From Bacteroidales bacterium (GTDB lineage: Bacteria; Bacteroidota; Bacteroidia; Bacteroidales; F082), in the NCBI GenBank assembly GCA_023229135.1, contig JALNZT010000018.1, positions 1 to 64,000 of the forward strand: 64,000 nt of DNA. The letters are read 5' to 3'. Position 1 is the stretch's first letter. The number at the start of each line of letters is the position of its first letter. Made by a program: the position numbers and the translations under genes. The notes under the pieces are model-generated. The model did no database searches. It was not told the DNA's origin and worked only from the letters and a program-made list of their open reading frames with translations. This document shows positions 50,895 through 61,078 of this stretch, piece by piece.

Positions 50895-53800
50895 TTAAAA
50901 TTGTAAATTAATGCTGAAACCTACATTGCGGACTGATGGCATAACACCACTCTGCCAACCTTGGATATTACCAGAACTTTGGCTGGCTTCAGGATCGGCA
51001 TGTGGTAGGTCTTTGGATATAATCCAAAGGTTAGAGCCAATAACACTAAATGTTACACCTTGAATCCAGTTATACCTGGCCATTAATTTTGAAGGAAGAC
51101 TGTACGAAATAACTACTTCACGTAATTTAATGTAAGTTGCGTCATAAACAAATGCGGCGTTAGGATTTTGTCCATATCCCCATACGGCATAGTCGTCGCC
51201 GGCTACACGTTTGGTATTTGGGCTGCCATCTTCAGTAACACCTTCCAGAATTAAACCACCACCTTCATCTAAACTGTTACGCACTGGATTTCCAAGATCG
51301 TTGGTATAAACAGTTTCTTCATACAAGCCGGTAGCCATACCGTACCAAAGGTCAACTGAGAATATGCTTCCACCTTGCTGCCAGTCGATCAGGAAGCTAC
51401 CTGACCAGTTTTTATAGGTGAATCTATTATTCAAACCTGCATTCCAATCTGGGTTGATATCACCCAAAACTTTGTCAGAAGTACCGGTTTTCATATAATA
51501 ACCATTGGATTTAACCGTTTTCTGACCATTGGTGTACACAAAATCAGTTCCCTGAATCGTTCCATAAGGCTCGCCTACACGGGCGTTGATAGTAACACCA
51601 CCCTGCAAAGCAGCAATCTGTAAGTTGTCGATTCCGTCGGCCAACGAAACCACTTCGTTCACGTTTTTAGCCCAGTTCAAGGTTACATCCCAGCGAAAAT
51701 CCTTGTTAATAACAGGAGTACCGAAAACCATCAGTTCGACACCTTGATTTTGGATTTCTCCGGCATTTACATATTTCGAAGAATACCCTGTGGCCGTAGA
51801 AACAGCAACCGGCATAATCTGATCCGTGGTGTTGTTTTTATAAAACGCAACATCAATACCTAAGCGCTTGTTCAGTGTAATCAGCTCTAAACCAGCCTCG
51901 ATACTTGAGGTGTTTTCAGAACGTAATTGTTCATTATTTTTAGTGCTTGGCAATGAGAATACAGCAGTGCCACCAAAAGTATTATTCTGTGCATAGGTGT
52001 CTTTAAGACTACCCCATGGCGCATCATTACCAACTTGTGCATAGTTCAACCGCAATTTACCCAGCTGCAACCAACTAACGTTTAAGTTGTTATGAAACAA
52101 CCAACTTACTGAAACGGATGGATAAATGTATGCATTGTCATCTTTTGGCAAAGTAGATGATTGGTCGCGACGAACTGTAGCATCCAGGAACAAGAAGTTT
52201 TGGAAACCAAGTGACGCACTGGCAAAAATACCATTAACACCAATTTCTGTTACTCTTTCTTCAGGGTTTCGCATTGGATTAACGCTGTTAGCTAAAGCAA
52301 ACAAACCGGGTACGATTAAACCACCGTCTGTTGAAGCAAAAATCTGATCGGTTTTGCTATGGCGTATATTAGTACCAACAATGGCATTCAAGTTCAAATC
52401 CTCGGTAAGCTGATTGTAATAGCGCAGCATCAAGTCCATATTGGTTTCCATAAAAGACCTGTCGAAACGGGAATAACCTGAAGTAACATCAGGCCGCCCA
52501 ACACCAAATTCACCTGAACCTGAACCAACGGCTTTGCGTTCTTCTTGTAATTCAGAATAGGTATCGATTGAGGCCCTGCCCATCACGCTAAAGTGGTCAT
52601 CAATTTTCCAGTCGGCTTGCAAATACCCAATGATGCGTTCTCTTCTATCTGTTTCGTAGTTTTCATAACGCACCCAATAGGGGTTGTCCCAATAAGCCGG
52701 AGCTAGGTCTGTAGGTGAGACTGGATTCCAGGTAATATTACGACCTGTTTTATCATATAAGGATTCCTGCATGCCCATGTCAACGTTCGTTTGATACCAT
52801 TGACGGAAGCTGGAGAGAATATTGTCGCTGTAACCTGTTGAGTTTCTTCCTTTTCCGTCAGTAACAATATAATTAGCCGAAGCAGAAACGGTTAGGTTAT
52901 CAACAACATCATAGGACCCGTTGAACAAGAAGTTGTTACGCTTCAAAGAACTGTTAGGCATAAGTCCTTTTTCATCCATATTTGTGTACGACAAACGGAA
53001 CGTACCGGTTTCGCTTCCACCAGATACATCTACACTATTAGTGAGCGAGATAGGTGTATCAAAGAATGTTTCGGGGCCATTAGCACCGGCAGTCCAAGGG
53101 GTTTTCTTAAGGTAGTTTGGTGATGCCGGGTCGTAAGAATCATATTGATAAAGCGAGAAGTTCGGGTCAAACTTTTGACCAACAGAGGCATCCTCGGTTG
53201 TAGGAACAGTATAATCCAGGTTACCATCTCCGTCAACATCATAAATCAACTCGAATCCTGCATATGGAGGATCGCCATAGAAAGGGCCATAACCGGCACC
53301 GTATTGATTCTGATATTTAGGAAAAGTGCTTTTATCCATGAATCCGGTGGTAATATTTGAATTGATTGTTACACCGAAAGCTTTAGCTCCACCAATTTGT
53401 TTTTTACCCTTTTTGGTAGTGATAAGTACTACACCGTTAGCAGCACGTGAACCATAAAGCGCGGTTGCAGCAGCACCTTTCAGGATGTTCATCGATTCAA
53501 TATCCTCCGGGTTAATATCTGAGGCGGCATTACCGTAGTCATATCCATTGCGGCCTGTGAGCTGACCACTGTTGTTGGTGTTAGCATTACTGATTGGCAC
53601 ACCATCAACAACAAAAAGCGCCTGATTATTCTGAGTCAACGAAGAGTTACCACGAATAACCACGTTTGCAGAACCACCCATATTACCCGTTGAACGAACC
53701 TGAACACCAGCCGCGCGACCTGATAGTGAGCTAACAACGTTGGCGCGTTTTACAGTGCTAAGTTCTCCACCGGAAATTTCCTGAGTGGCATAACCAAGTG

Positions 53801-54155
53801 ACTTTTTCTCTCTGGAAATACCGAGTGCCGTAACAACGACCTCGTCCATTTGCATTACGTCGGATTCCAAAACAACGTTAAGGGTGTTTTGGTCACCAAT
53901 AGTAATTTCCTGAGTGGTCATCCCGACGTAGCGAAAAATCAAAGTCAGATGTTCAGGTCGAACATCAAGCTCGTATTCTCCATCGATGGAGGTAGTGGTA
54001 CCCACTGTAGTACCTTTTACAAACACCGTCACTCCCGGGATACCCATCCCATCTTGCGCACTGGTAACCTTACCAGTGATTGTTCTTGACTGAGCAAATG
54101 CGAAATTCACACCTGCCAGAAGCAAGAACACTAACAAAAAAGTAATTTTTCTCAT
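50895..54155 (-). CDS. SusC/RagA-family TonB-dependent transporter 1
   Basis: 1086-aa outer-membrane transporter. The signal peptide ends at FAFAQ (residue 22). Residues about 23-105 form the carboxypeptidase-regulatory-like domain. The SusC-specific plug (about 115-240) has VVTALGISREKKSLGYA and the NILKGAAATALYGSRAANGVV block. The rest is the barrel, ending in SINLQF. It forms a pair with the SusD-like lipoprotein downstream. Its first ~110 residues and 5' leader are nearly identical to SusC 2 (57230-60400), while the rest diverges. A LacI-type operator-like motif lies about 60 bases upstream. Substrate unknown. Confidence 0.95.
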   Translation of the reverse strand: MRKITFLLVFLLLAGVNFAFAQSRTITGKVTSAQDGMGIPGVTVFVKGTTVGTTTSIDGEYELDVRPEHLTLIFRYVGMTTQEITIGDQNTLNVVLESDVMQMDEVVVTALGISREKKSLGYATQEISGGELSTVKRANVVSSLSGRAAGVQVRSTGNMGGSANVVIRGNSSLTQNNQALFVVDGVPISNANTNNSGQLTGRNGYDYGNAASDINPEDIESMNILKGAAATALYGSRAANGVVLITTKKGKKQIGGAKAFGVTINSNITTGFMDKSTFPKYQNQYGAGYGPFYGDPPYAGFELIYDVDGDGNLDYTVPTTEDASVGQKFDPNFSLYQYDSYDPASPNYLKKTPWTAGANGPETFFDTPISLTNSVDVSGGSETGTFRLSYTNMDEKGLMPNSSLKRNNFLFNGSYDVVDNLTVSASANYIVTDGKGRNSTGYSDNILSSFRQWYQTNVDMGMQESLYDKTGRNITWNPVSPTDLAPAYWDNPYWVRYENYETDRRERIIGYLQADWKIDDHFSVMGRASIDTYSELQEERKAVGSGSGEFGVGRPDVTSGYSRFDRSFMETNMDLMLRYYNQLTEDLNLNAIVGTNIRHSKTDQIFASTDGGLIVPGLFALANSVNPMRNPEERVTEIGVNGIFASASLGFQNFLFLDATVRRDQSSTLPKDDNAYIYPSVSVSWLFHNNLNVSWLQLGKLRLNYAQVGNDAPWGSLKDTYAQNNTFGGTAVFSLPSTKNNEQLRSENTSSIEAGLELITLNKRLGIDVAFYKNNTTDQIMPVAVSTATGYSSKYVNAGEIQNQGVELMVFGTPVINKDFRWDVTLNWAKNVNEVVSLADGIDNLQIAALQGGVTINARVGEPYGTIQGTDFVYTNGQKTVKSNGYYMKTGTSDKVLGDINPDWNAGLNNRFTYKNWSGSFLIDWQQGGSIFSVDLWYGMATGLYEETVYTNDLGNPVRNSLDEGGGLILEGVTEDGSPNTKRVAGDDYAVWGYGQNPNAAFVYDATYIKLREVVISYSLPSKLMARYNWIQGVTFSVIGSNLWIISKDLPHADPEASQSSGNIQGWQSGVMPSVRNVGFSINLQF

Positions 54156-54213
54156 AATGGTAATTTTTGGTTAGTAAATTGATTAAAAATTGGGTTTTAA
54201 TGCATGTTGTTGT

Positions 54214-54229
54214 ATCGAAAACGATTGCA
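54214..54229 (-). promoter_or_regulatory. LacI-operator-like motif upstream of SusC 1
   Basis: On the minus strand this reads TGCAATCGTTTTCGAT, close to the TGnAAnCGnTnnCA operator pattern and to the sites at 12838 and 12902. It lies 58-74 bases before the SusC start. No comparable motif was seen before SusC 2. Confidence 0.42.
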
Positions 54230-54882
54230 TTTAAGGGTGCAAGATAAAAATATCTCAACATATACAGAATAAAAAAATAATTATTTTTTTTAGTGAAAAT
54301 TATTTTTAATTCGGTAATTCAGTAGTTAAACTTCGTCTATATACTGATTTATCAATGGTTTGAGAAATTTTTTAATAGGTATATCAGTACTTCTAAGCAG
54401 ATATGAGCAAGCGCAAAAAGAAGTAAAACTGGCTATAAAAATCATCTATAAGCAGAAATTGGAGCAAAAATTTGGCCTTATTTATTGCGCTAATTCTATC
54501 AAAAAAAAATCTTGGTCAAGCTGGAAATACAAATTTTGGCTTCAAAAACACAAATGGCTACTTGAAAAATGACTAAAAACCTATATCTAAAAAAAGCCAG
54601 AATTTAATTTCATACCCAAATCTTTCGCATCAACAAGGATAAGGACGGATTTCAATTTACACAATAAAACAAGAAAAAGAAGATTCAACCTGGAAGGCAG
54701 GTAAAGTCTTTGGAAACTTCAATTGAAAAGACAGGGCTTTCTATCTGTATGTCAGCGAATAATACCCACTATAAAATTTAGCCGGTAGTTTCCTTCAGGT
54801 TTTATAAATCCATTGGCATAATTTCAAGGCAAAAGATCATTCATTCTATCTAATTTACCTCAAGTTACTAACTATACAGCAT
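54230..54882. other. Long AT-rich intergenic region between SusCD operons
   Basis: Together with the operator-like site, the gap between the SusC 1 start and the operon 2 terminator is about 730 bases. A 70-codon frame on the plus strand at 54360-54572 has no recognisable family or promoter and is lysine-rich from AT-rich sequence, so it is not called. No -7/-33 promoter for SusC 1 was found with confidence. Confidence 0.5.
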
Positions 54883-54922
54883 AAAAAAGAGGCTGCCTCG
54901 CTATGGAGACAGCCTCTTTTTT
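54883..54922 (-). terminator. Intrinsic terminator of SusCD operon 2
   Basis: Stem AAAAAAGAGGCTG/CAGCCTCTTTTTT, extended inward by CTC/GAG past a C/A mismatch. It lies 21 bases past the lipoprotein stop codon. Confidence 0.92.
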
Positions 54923-54942
54923 CAATTCTAAGCAATAAAACC

Positions 54943-55740
54943 TTACTGCTTAATAAGTGAGAAGGAATACTGTCCGAATGAACCCTGATCAACCGTGATC
55001 GTGAAATTCATGTCATAAGTTCCATCACAAGTGTTAAGTAGGCCAAAACCTTCGTATGCAATGTTTGTGTAACCAAAGGCATCGGATGCAAGCACAGTCC
55101 TTTCTGCCTTAACTTCAAAATTCAAAGGGTTTACAACCATCTTCAGCGGTCCTTTGTCCTCATCTAAGCCGTCAAGTGCAGCTAAGCCAGCCACATAGAC
55201 AATATACTCATCAGTAGGATCTATTGTAATAGTAACAGGACCGTCAGCAGGCCAATCCGGGCTTACTGCTTTATAAGCTCCACTAACCATTTCTGAGTCG
55301 TAGGCACAAACAGCAGCAGCATTAATCACTGCATTTGATCTATATGTACTTGACCCTTGGACTGTTACAAGCTCTAGATTAAAGGTATTACCAGGTTTAA
55401 TGTCATCAAGAGACAGACCTAAAGCAGCGGCAACATCACGCATATAGATTATTTCACCTTTTGCAGGGAATGTAGTATAACTCTTGAGACGAGTTCTGCG
55501 CAAATCTCCATTAAAGGAAGCATAAATGACTATTTCATTTACTGCAGATTCAGCATCCAGGTCAAACTTAACGAAAGTGTTTTCGGGATCGTTTACGTCG
55601 AAAGCAGCAGGATTAAGGTTCGTAATTGAAGGTACAACACCTTCGTTTCTTGGGCCTGCAGGATCATCTATATCGGTTTTACAAGCCGTAAAGCTTAGAA
55701 CCATTGCTGCCAAGATGACTAATAATTTGTATTTTTTCAT
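54943..55740 (-). CDS. Surface lipoprotein of SusCD operon 2
   Basis: 265-aa lipoprotein with signal ending LSFTAC (Cys20). Two beta-sandwich-like parts are visible: about 35-135 (strands such as EIVIYASFNGDLRR and NTFNLELVTVQGSS) and about 145-265. Position as the third gene after SusC and SusD is that of SusE/SusF-type surface binding proteins, although the sequence does not match them closely. It probably binds the ligand imported by the pair. It is the last gene before a terminator. Ligand unknown. Confidence 0.75.
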   Translation of the reverse strand: MKKYKLLVILAAMVLSFTACKTDIDDPAGPRNEGVVPSITNLNPAAFDVNDPENTFVKFDLDAESAVNEIVIYASFNGDLRRTRLKSYTTFPAKGEIIYMRDVAAALGLSLDDIKPGNTFNLELVTVQGSSTYRSNAVINAAAVCAYDSEMVSGAYKAVSPDWPADGPVTITIDPTDEYIVYVAGLAALDGLDEDKGPLKMVVNPLNFEVKAERTVLASDAFGYTNIAYEGFGLLNTCDGTYDMNFTITVDQGSFGQYSFSLIKQ

Positions 55741-55774
55741 GTTCTTTTTTTTTAAAATTTATAAAATTACAAAC

Positions 55775-57217
55775 TTAGCGTGTGCCGCCAGCCCACCAAA
55801 CTTTTTCAGTATAAATATAACTTCCATTGCCATAAGCGTCGGCAATATTTAGGTTTGTGGTAACGTCATCAGCCCCGTAAGTAAATCTTAAAGGGAATTT
55901 AGTAGCGTTGTTCGGGTTATCCAGCGTAATAAAGTTTTCACCCATAGCTTTCATACGACGAATATCGTTGTATGCTTCTACAGCTTCTGACTCAAAGAAG
56001 GAGAGGTATTTTTGCACCATCACTTCTTTCAATGGGTTAGCGGTGAACAGTCGGAGTGCTTCGTCAACAACATAAGTTGAATCCAGCTCCATTCCCACTT
56101 TTGCAAAGGCAGCTTCAAGTCCATTCAAAAACGCAGTTTCAGCATCAGCAGATACTCCACCCTGACGTGCATAGGCTTCAGCTTTCAAAAATTCAATTTC
56201 ATGATAGCTGAGTAAATAAGTGGGTGCAGTAGGACTCATTATACCTGAAATGCCATAGAATCCCTGAACTTGATCAGGAGATCCGTTAGGTGCAAATTCA
56301 ACATCATCTTTTCCTGGATAAGGAATAAAGAAAGTTGCATCACGTGGGTCATTGCGATCGACGAGTTTGTTGTGCAAACTGGTACTTGCTCCGAAATAAT
56401 CCCTGTCAATAAAGAAGGTTTGGAAAGGACTATTTGTTGTTGAACCGTCATAGACAAACTTGGCTTCATTGGCTGCCGAAGTGAACGACTGATTAGCGAA
56501 GGTGATCACATCAGCCCATTTTCCACCGTTGCGGAAAGCAAGACGGGCTGTATAGCGCGCTTTCAGACCGTAAGCAAACTGAGTCCATTTATCGGCATTT
56601 CCTCCGTACAAGAAATCTTGTCCACCTAAACTAGCAGCTGTAGATTCTTTGCCCAAATTAGCTATACCAGCATCCAGCAAACTGAAAACTTCATTGTAAA
56701 GATCTTCTTGTTTGTCGAGTTTAGGCTGGAAAATTTCACCAGGCTGCAATGCTTCTTCATAAGGTACATCACCCATAAGGTCAGTCAGTATCGCCAGGTT
56801 GTATGCTGTCAAAACTTGTGCAATACCCAAGGTGTGGAAGTTGCCTGCTTCGTTGCCATCTTCAGAGGTTTTATTAATGATAATCTTTAAATTATAAAGT
56901 GTTTCATAAACAGAACCCCAGGTATTGTTGTAAGTGGTAGCCAATGAAGGCTCTCCTGAACGGATTTCAGCATTATACATTTGGTTGTATATACCTACGT
57001 TGTGCTCAGTATATACAGAAGCATAAAACGCAAAGTCACTTCCAGTTATCGAGAATGCAGTTTTAGTAATTGCATCGGTAACGAGTAAACGTGAAGGAAG
57101 ATCTACAGGATTATTTTTATTTTCGTTGATTTCTTCCAGTTTATCCTTCGAACACCCGGCCATGACCATTAGCAGTACCGGGACAGCTAAAAATTTTATT
57201 ATTGTATTCATTTTCAT
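55775..57217 (-). CDS. SusD/RagB-like outer-membrane lipoprotein 2
   Basis: 480-aa SusD-like type 2 lipoprotein. The signal ends in LMVMAGC (Cys22). Key blocks are AYNLAILTDLMGDVPYEEAL, the GGNADKWTQFAYGLKARY helix pair and LLSYHEIEFLKAEAYARQG, as in its paralogue at 49425-50882. It starts 12 bases after the SusC 2 stop and precedes the surface lipoprotein by 34 bases. It forms the lid of that importer. The C-terminus ends EKVWWAGGTR. Ligand unknown. Confidence 0.93.
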   Translation of the reverse strand: MKMNTIIKFLAVPVLLMVMAGCSKDKLEEINENKNNPVDLPSRLLVTDAITKTAFSITGSDFAFYASVYTEHNVGIYNQMYNAEIRSGEPSLATTYNNTWGSVYETLYNLKIIINKTSEDGNEAGNFHTLGIAQVLTAYNLAILTDLMGDVPYEEALQPGEIFQPKLDKQEDLYNEVFSLLDAGIANLGKESTAASLGGQDFLYGGNADKWTQFAYGLKARYTARLAFRNGGKWADVITFANQSFTSAANEAKFVYDGSTTNSPFQTFFIDRDYFGASTSLHNKLVDRNDPRDATFFIPYPGKDDVEFAPNGSPDQVQGFYGISGIMSPTAPTYLLSYHEIEFLKAEAYARQGGVSADAETAFLNGLEAAFAKVGMELDSTYVVDEALRLFTANPLKEVMVQKYLSFFESEAVEAYNDIRRMKAMGENFITLDNPNNATKFPLRFTYGADDVTTNLNIADAYGNGSYIYTEKVWWAGGTR

Positions 57218-57229
57218 TTGTTTAAAGGG

Positions 57230-60200
57230 TTAAAAATTTAAGTTGACGCCAAAACCATAGCTGGTAGTCTGAGGCATTGAGAAACGCTCAAACGAACCTC
57301 CCATATTGTTATTACCCTGTGATGATTCGGGGTCAAAGTTTGGCAACTCAGTCCATAGCAGGATGTTACGTGCATATAAAGAAACAGTAAGTTGAACATT
57401 ATTCAACAACCGTTTTGGTATAGCATAGCTAAGTGTAACTTCTCTGAGTTTTACAAATGAGTTGTCATAAATATAGTACTCATCAATGTTTGTGAGAACG
57501 TTAGTTAATAAATCCTGATAAGCGTCAGGGTCATTTGGGCCACCACGAACGATATCATTGGGAGTACCGTCTGGTTTTACACCTTCAAACACAAAAGTCT
57601 CTTCACGATCGCCGGAAAGGCTAGAAACACCATATAGGTCAAGTAATCCGTTTGAACCAGAATACATTTGTCCGCCTGATTTCCAGTCGAGTGTAGCTGT
57701 AAGGGCAATGCCTTTGTAGTCAAAGCGGTTTGAAAAACCAAGAATAAAGTCAGGAGATACTTCTCCAATAACTCCAGGAGCTCCATCTACAGGCATACCA
57801 TGATTCCATGCGCCTGGGTTGTCAACAACCAGGATATTTCCGCTGGCATCGCGCTCGAATGAGCTACCATAAATAACAGGGAAAGTACTTCCAATACCGG
57901 CTCTAACTTGTGGAGTAACGAAACCACCTAAGAAAATGCTTTCAACACCAGGAGCAAGTTCGTTCACCATATTGTTGATTTTCGAGAAGTTCACATTGAA
58001 ATCCCATTGGAAACCCTGATAAATTACAGGAGTAGCATATAGCATAATTTCATGAACATCCGTCTTGATTTCTCCACCGTTCATCACCAATGCAGCAGCG
58101 CCTGTAGAGGCAGCAACCGGAACCTGGAATATTTGATCGGTAACCAATTGATTCGAATAACTGTAATCTATACCCAAGCGGTTGCTGAAGAATTTCAACT
58201 CAGTACCCAATTCATATGACTGTGTATTCTGTGGCTTCAGATTTGGGTCGTATTGTACGTTATTGGACAAGTAAGAACTTATACCATTAATAGGATATTG
58301 AATAGGTGTAGCTCCCCAGAAACCTCCGCCATAATTCGGTGCGGAAAAGAAGTTAGGATAATATTCACCAGCCTGGCCAACTTCAGCATAGGATACACGT
58401 ACTTTAGCATATGAAAGCACAGGTAAATCACGCAGACTCTCTAGTTCTGTAATTATAAAACCTAAAGATACCGAAGGATAGAAGAAACTATTGTTATCAC
58501 GAGGCATAGTCGAAACATAATCCTGACGGCCAGTAATGTTTAAAAACAACATGTTTCTAAAATCAAGAGCAAGATTTCCAAAGAAACCTACTGTACGATC
58601 TTGATATTGTGATTCGTCAGCCTGTTGAATTTTAGCATTGCTCATATGTGCCCAGCCACCGAAGTTAAATCCTGTTCCGTATTCATCATACAGTTTACGG
58701 TTTCTATGGTAGAGTTCATTACCAACTAAAGCAGTGAAATTAAAATCGCTATTGATTTTCCAGTTGTAATTAACTGTAAGCAGCGAGTTAACAGTTTGTG
58801 AGGATACTCCATAGTTATTAAGCTCACCAATGCTACCTTTATGTCCGTACTCAAAAATATCTTGATAATGAGAAGTATAGGAGTCTGTTCCTAATTGATA
58901 ACGGGTTTTCAGCGTCATGTTTTCGGAAATATAGGGACTATATTCTACAAACCCATTGCCGAAGAAACGATCAGTAGATTCTGTAAACTTATTATGAGCA
59001 GCGCCCCAATAAGGGTTGTCAAAAGTAAGTGAACGATAATAAATCTGCTTGTAAGGATCTGTAGGAATGTTGTAAGGCGTTCCTGCAAGGTCATAGTTTG
59101 GCGGAGCAGAATAAACACCGGCAAGCGAAGCGTCGTTTGCAGCAGGAAGCTTATCTATTGAAGTCCGTGAATAATTTGCTGAGAAACCCATACTCCAGAA
59201 ATTGTTAAGTTTGGTTTCGCCGGCAGCTTTTGCGTTCCATCTATCCATACCAGTCGATGGCACGATACCATCCTGAATACTGTTACCGATACCAAAGGCA
59301 ATATTGCCTTTTTCGGTGGCCTGACTGATATTGAGTGATGTGGTTGTGGTGTATCCTGTGTTAAAGAAATCTCCATAATTATCATAGACCTGTGGTTTTA
59401 CCCATGGATCAAGTCCGGCTTGATCACGCTGTGGAACAAAATACATTCCAGGATGTCCTTGTGAGTTACCTCCATAAGTAGGATCATCTGGCAGTTTGGA
59501 AATTTCAGGCCCCCAGGAGAAAGAAGTATTGGGGATATTCATGCCATAGCTACCCTGTGCATACTTGGTTTGGTAATCAGGGGCACGTGAAACTTGTTCA
59601 AAGCTGGTAAAATTGGAGAAAGAAATTTCCGGCTTGCCAGTTTTATTTCCTTTACCGCTTTTGGTAGTGATAATAATCACACCGTTTGAAGCTCTGATCC
59701 CATAAAGTGCAGCAGCTGCCTGACCTTTGAGTACGTTGATGCTCTCGATGTCGTTCGGGTCAATATCAACGGCACGGTTTGCAATGTCAGCACCCGTAAC
59801 ACTGTTTCCTGTTGAAAAGTCGGATGTGGATGAAATCGGCATACCGTCAACTACATACAAAGGAGTGTTGTTTCCTGAAAAAGATCGTGCACCACGGATA
59901 ATAATCTGTGATGATGCACCTGGCATACCTGATGATGGCTTGATCTCAACGCCGGATAATTTACCTTGAAGTGCAGATGACAAGTTAGATGAACCCGAAC
60001 GTGTCAGGTTTTCACTTGAAACTTCCTGCACTGAATATCCAAGGGCTTTGCGTTCCTTGGAAATACCAAGAGCCGTAACAACAACCTCATCCATTTGTAA
60101 CACATCGGGTTCCAAAACAATGTTAATGTTGCTTTGATCTCCAATGGGGATCTCCTGAGTGGACATCCCTACATAACGGAAAACTAGTGTACGATGATTG

Positions 60201-60400
60201 GGTTGAACTTCGATCTCGTAATTTCCTTCGATAGAAGTTGTAGTACCAATAGTGGTGCCTTTTATCAACACCGTTGCGCCCGGGATTCCCATCCCGTCCT
60301 GTGAACTGGTAACCTTACCAGTGATTGTTCTTGTCTGTGCAAATGCGAAATTCACACCTGCTAGCAGAAAGAACACTAACAAAAACGTAATTTTTCTCAT
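57230..60400 (-). CDS. SusC/RagA-family TonB-dependent transporter 2
   Basis: 1056-aa SusC-type importer with signal peptide ending FAFAQ (residue 22), a regulatory-like domain (about 23-105), the SusC plug with VVTALGISKERKALGYSVQEVS and NVLKGQAAAALYGIRASNGVI, and a barrel ending GFGVNLNF. The first ~110 residues and about 33 bases of leader almost match SusC 1, but the plug loops and barrel differ strongly, so ligand specificity probably differs. It heads a three-gene operon with SusD 2 and a surface lipoprotein. A weak promoter (TTG 60475-60473, CACTTTTG 60455-60448) precedes it. Confidence 0.95.
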   Translation of the reverse strand: MRKITFLLVFFLLAGVNFAFAQTRTITGKVTSSQDGMGIPGATVLIKGTTIGTTTSIEGNYEIEVQPNHRTLVFRYVGMSTQEIPIGDQSNINIVLEPDVLQMDEVVVTALGISKERKALGYSVQEVSSENLTRSGSSNLSSALQGKLSGVEIKPSSGMPGASSQIIIRGARSFSGNNTPLYVVDGMPISSTSDFSTGNSVTGADIANRAVDIDPNDIESINVLKGQAAAALYGIRASNGVIIITTKSGKGNKTGKPEISFSNFTSFEQVSRAPDYQTKYAQGSYGMNIPNTSFSWGPEISKLPDDPTYGGNSQGHPGMYFVPQRDQAGLDPWVKPQVYDNYGDFFNTGYTTTTSLNISQATEKGNIAFGIGNSIQDGIVPSTGMDRWNAKAAGETKLNNFWSMGFSANYSRTSIDKLPAANDASLAGVYSAPPNYDLAGTPYNIPTDPYKQIYYRSLTFDNPYWGAAHNKFTESTDRFFGNGFVEYSPYISENMTLKTRYQLGTDSYTSHYQDIFEYGHKGSIGELNNYGVSSQTVNSLLTVNYNWKINSDFNFTALVGNELYHRNRKLYDEYGTGFNFGGWAHMSNAKIQQADESQYQDRTVGFFGNLALDFRNMLFLNITGRQDYVSTMPRDNNSFFYPSVSLGFIITELESLRDLPVLSYAKVRVSYAEVGQAGEYYPNFFSAPNYGGGFWGATPIQYPINGISSYLSNNVQYDPNLKPQNTQSYELGTELKFFSNRLGIDYSYSNQLVTDQIFQVPVAASTGAAALVMNGGEIKTDVHEIMLYATPVIYQGFQWDFNVNFSKINNMVNELAPGVESIFLGGFVTPQVRAGIGSTFPVIYGSSFERDASGNILVVDNPGAWNHGMPVDGAPGVIGEVSPDFILGFSNRFDYKGIALTATLDWKSGGQMYSGSNGLLDLYGVSSLSGDREETFVFEGVKPDGTPNDIVRGGPNDPDAYQDLLTNVLTNIDEYYIYDNSFVKLREVTLSYAIPKRLLNNVQLTVSLYARNILLWTELPNFDPESSQGNNNMGGSFERFSMPQTTSYGFGVNLNF

Positions 60401-60598
60401 AATGGTAATTTTTGGTTCGTGAATTGATTAAAACTAGTTTCTAATTTCAAAAGTGTTTTTCAATAAAGCGTGCAAGTTAAGAACATCTTGCTTGTTTAAC
60501 AAAAAGATATTTCAAATATTTTTAACAAAATCTTAACATTTTATGTAGTGGTCAGTCAATCAGTATATTCCATCTAATTCTTTTTTTTAATACTGAAG

Positions 60599-61051
60599 CT
60601 ATTCAGGTGTTAAAATCTCATTATTATCCCTATTTTCTTCGATTTTTGTAGACCTTGAAGGAATTATCAACAACAATATTATCAAAATAATCTCCACAAC
60701 AAACTTCTGCCAACCTTCAAAACCTCCAAAATTGGCCTGTATAAACATAAGTAAAACGGCAGATATCACAAATAATAATAAACCCTTAGGTTTTTGAAGC
60801 AAAAATAGTACTAAGCCTACAACAGCTCCTACTACTATCAGCAACATGATTACAAGTACCAACACAAGCGAATTCGACTGAATTATTTTTAATCCATTGT
60901 CGTAGTGGCCGGTATCCAATATAAAACGGTTAAATAATAAAAGTGTAGCTACCATCAGTACCGACAGCACATAATAAGTTAACGCGAAACTACCCACAAG
61001 CAGTTGGGCTAAGCTGAGTTTTCGGATTTTATTTTTGGTTGGTGCTGCCAT
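60599..61051 (-). CDS. Hypothetical four-helix membrane protein
   Basis: 150-aa integral membrane protein. Four hydrophobic helices are evident at about residues 15-43, 58-86, 88-108 and 112-132. The C-terminal tail is charged (RSTKIEENRDNNE). No family is recognised. It lies 27 bases downstream of the 61079-61504 gene on the same strand, so they are probably co-transcribed. Function unknown. Confidence 0.68.
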   Translation of the reverse strand: MAAPTKNKIRKLSLAQLLVGSFALTYYVLSVLMVATLLLFNRFILDTGHYDNGLKIIQSNSLVLVLVIMLLIVVGAVVGLVLFLLQKPKGLLLFVISAVLLMFIQANFGGFEGWQKFVVEIILIILLLIIPSRSTKIEENRDNNEILTPE

Positions 61052-61078
61052 ATTAATAAGGAGTAGTAAGAATTATGG

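Noticed and set aside
54360..54572. 70-codon lysine-rich open frame between the SusCD operons
   Set aside because: AT-rich background, no family, no promoter box; most likely chance.
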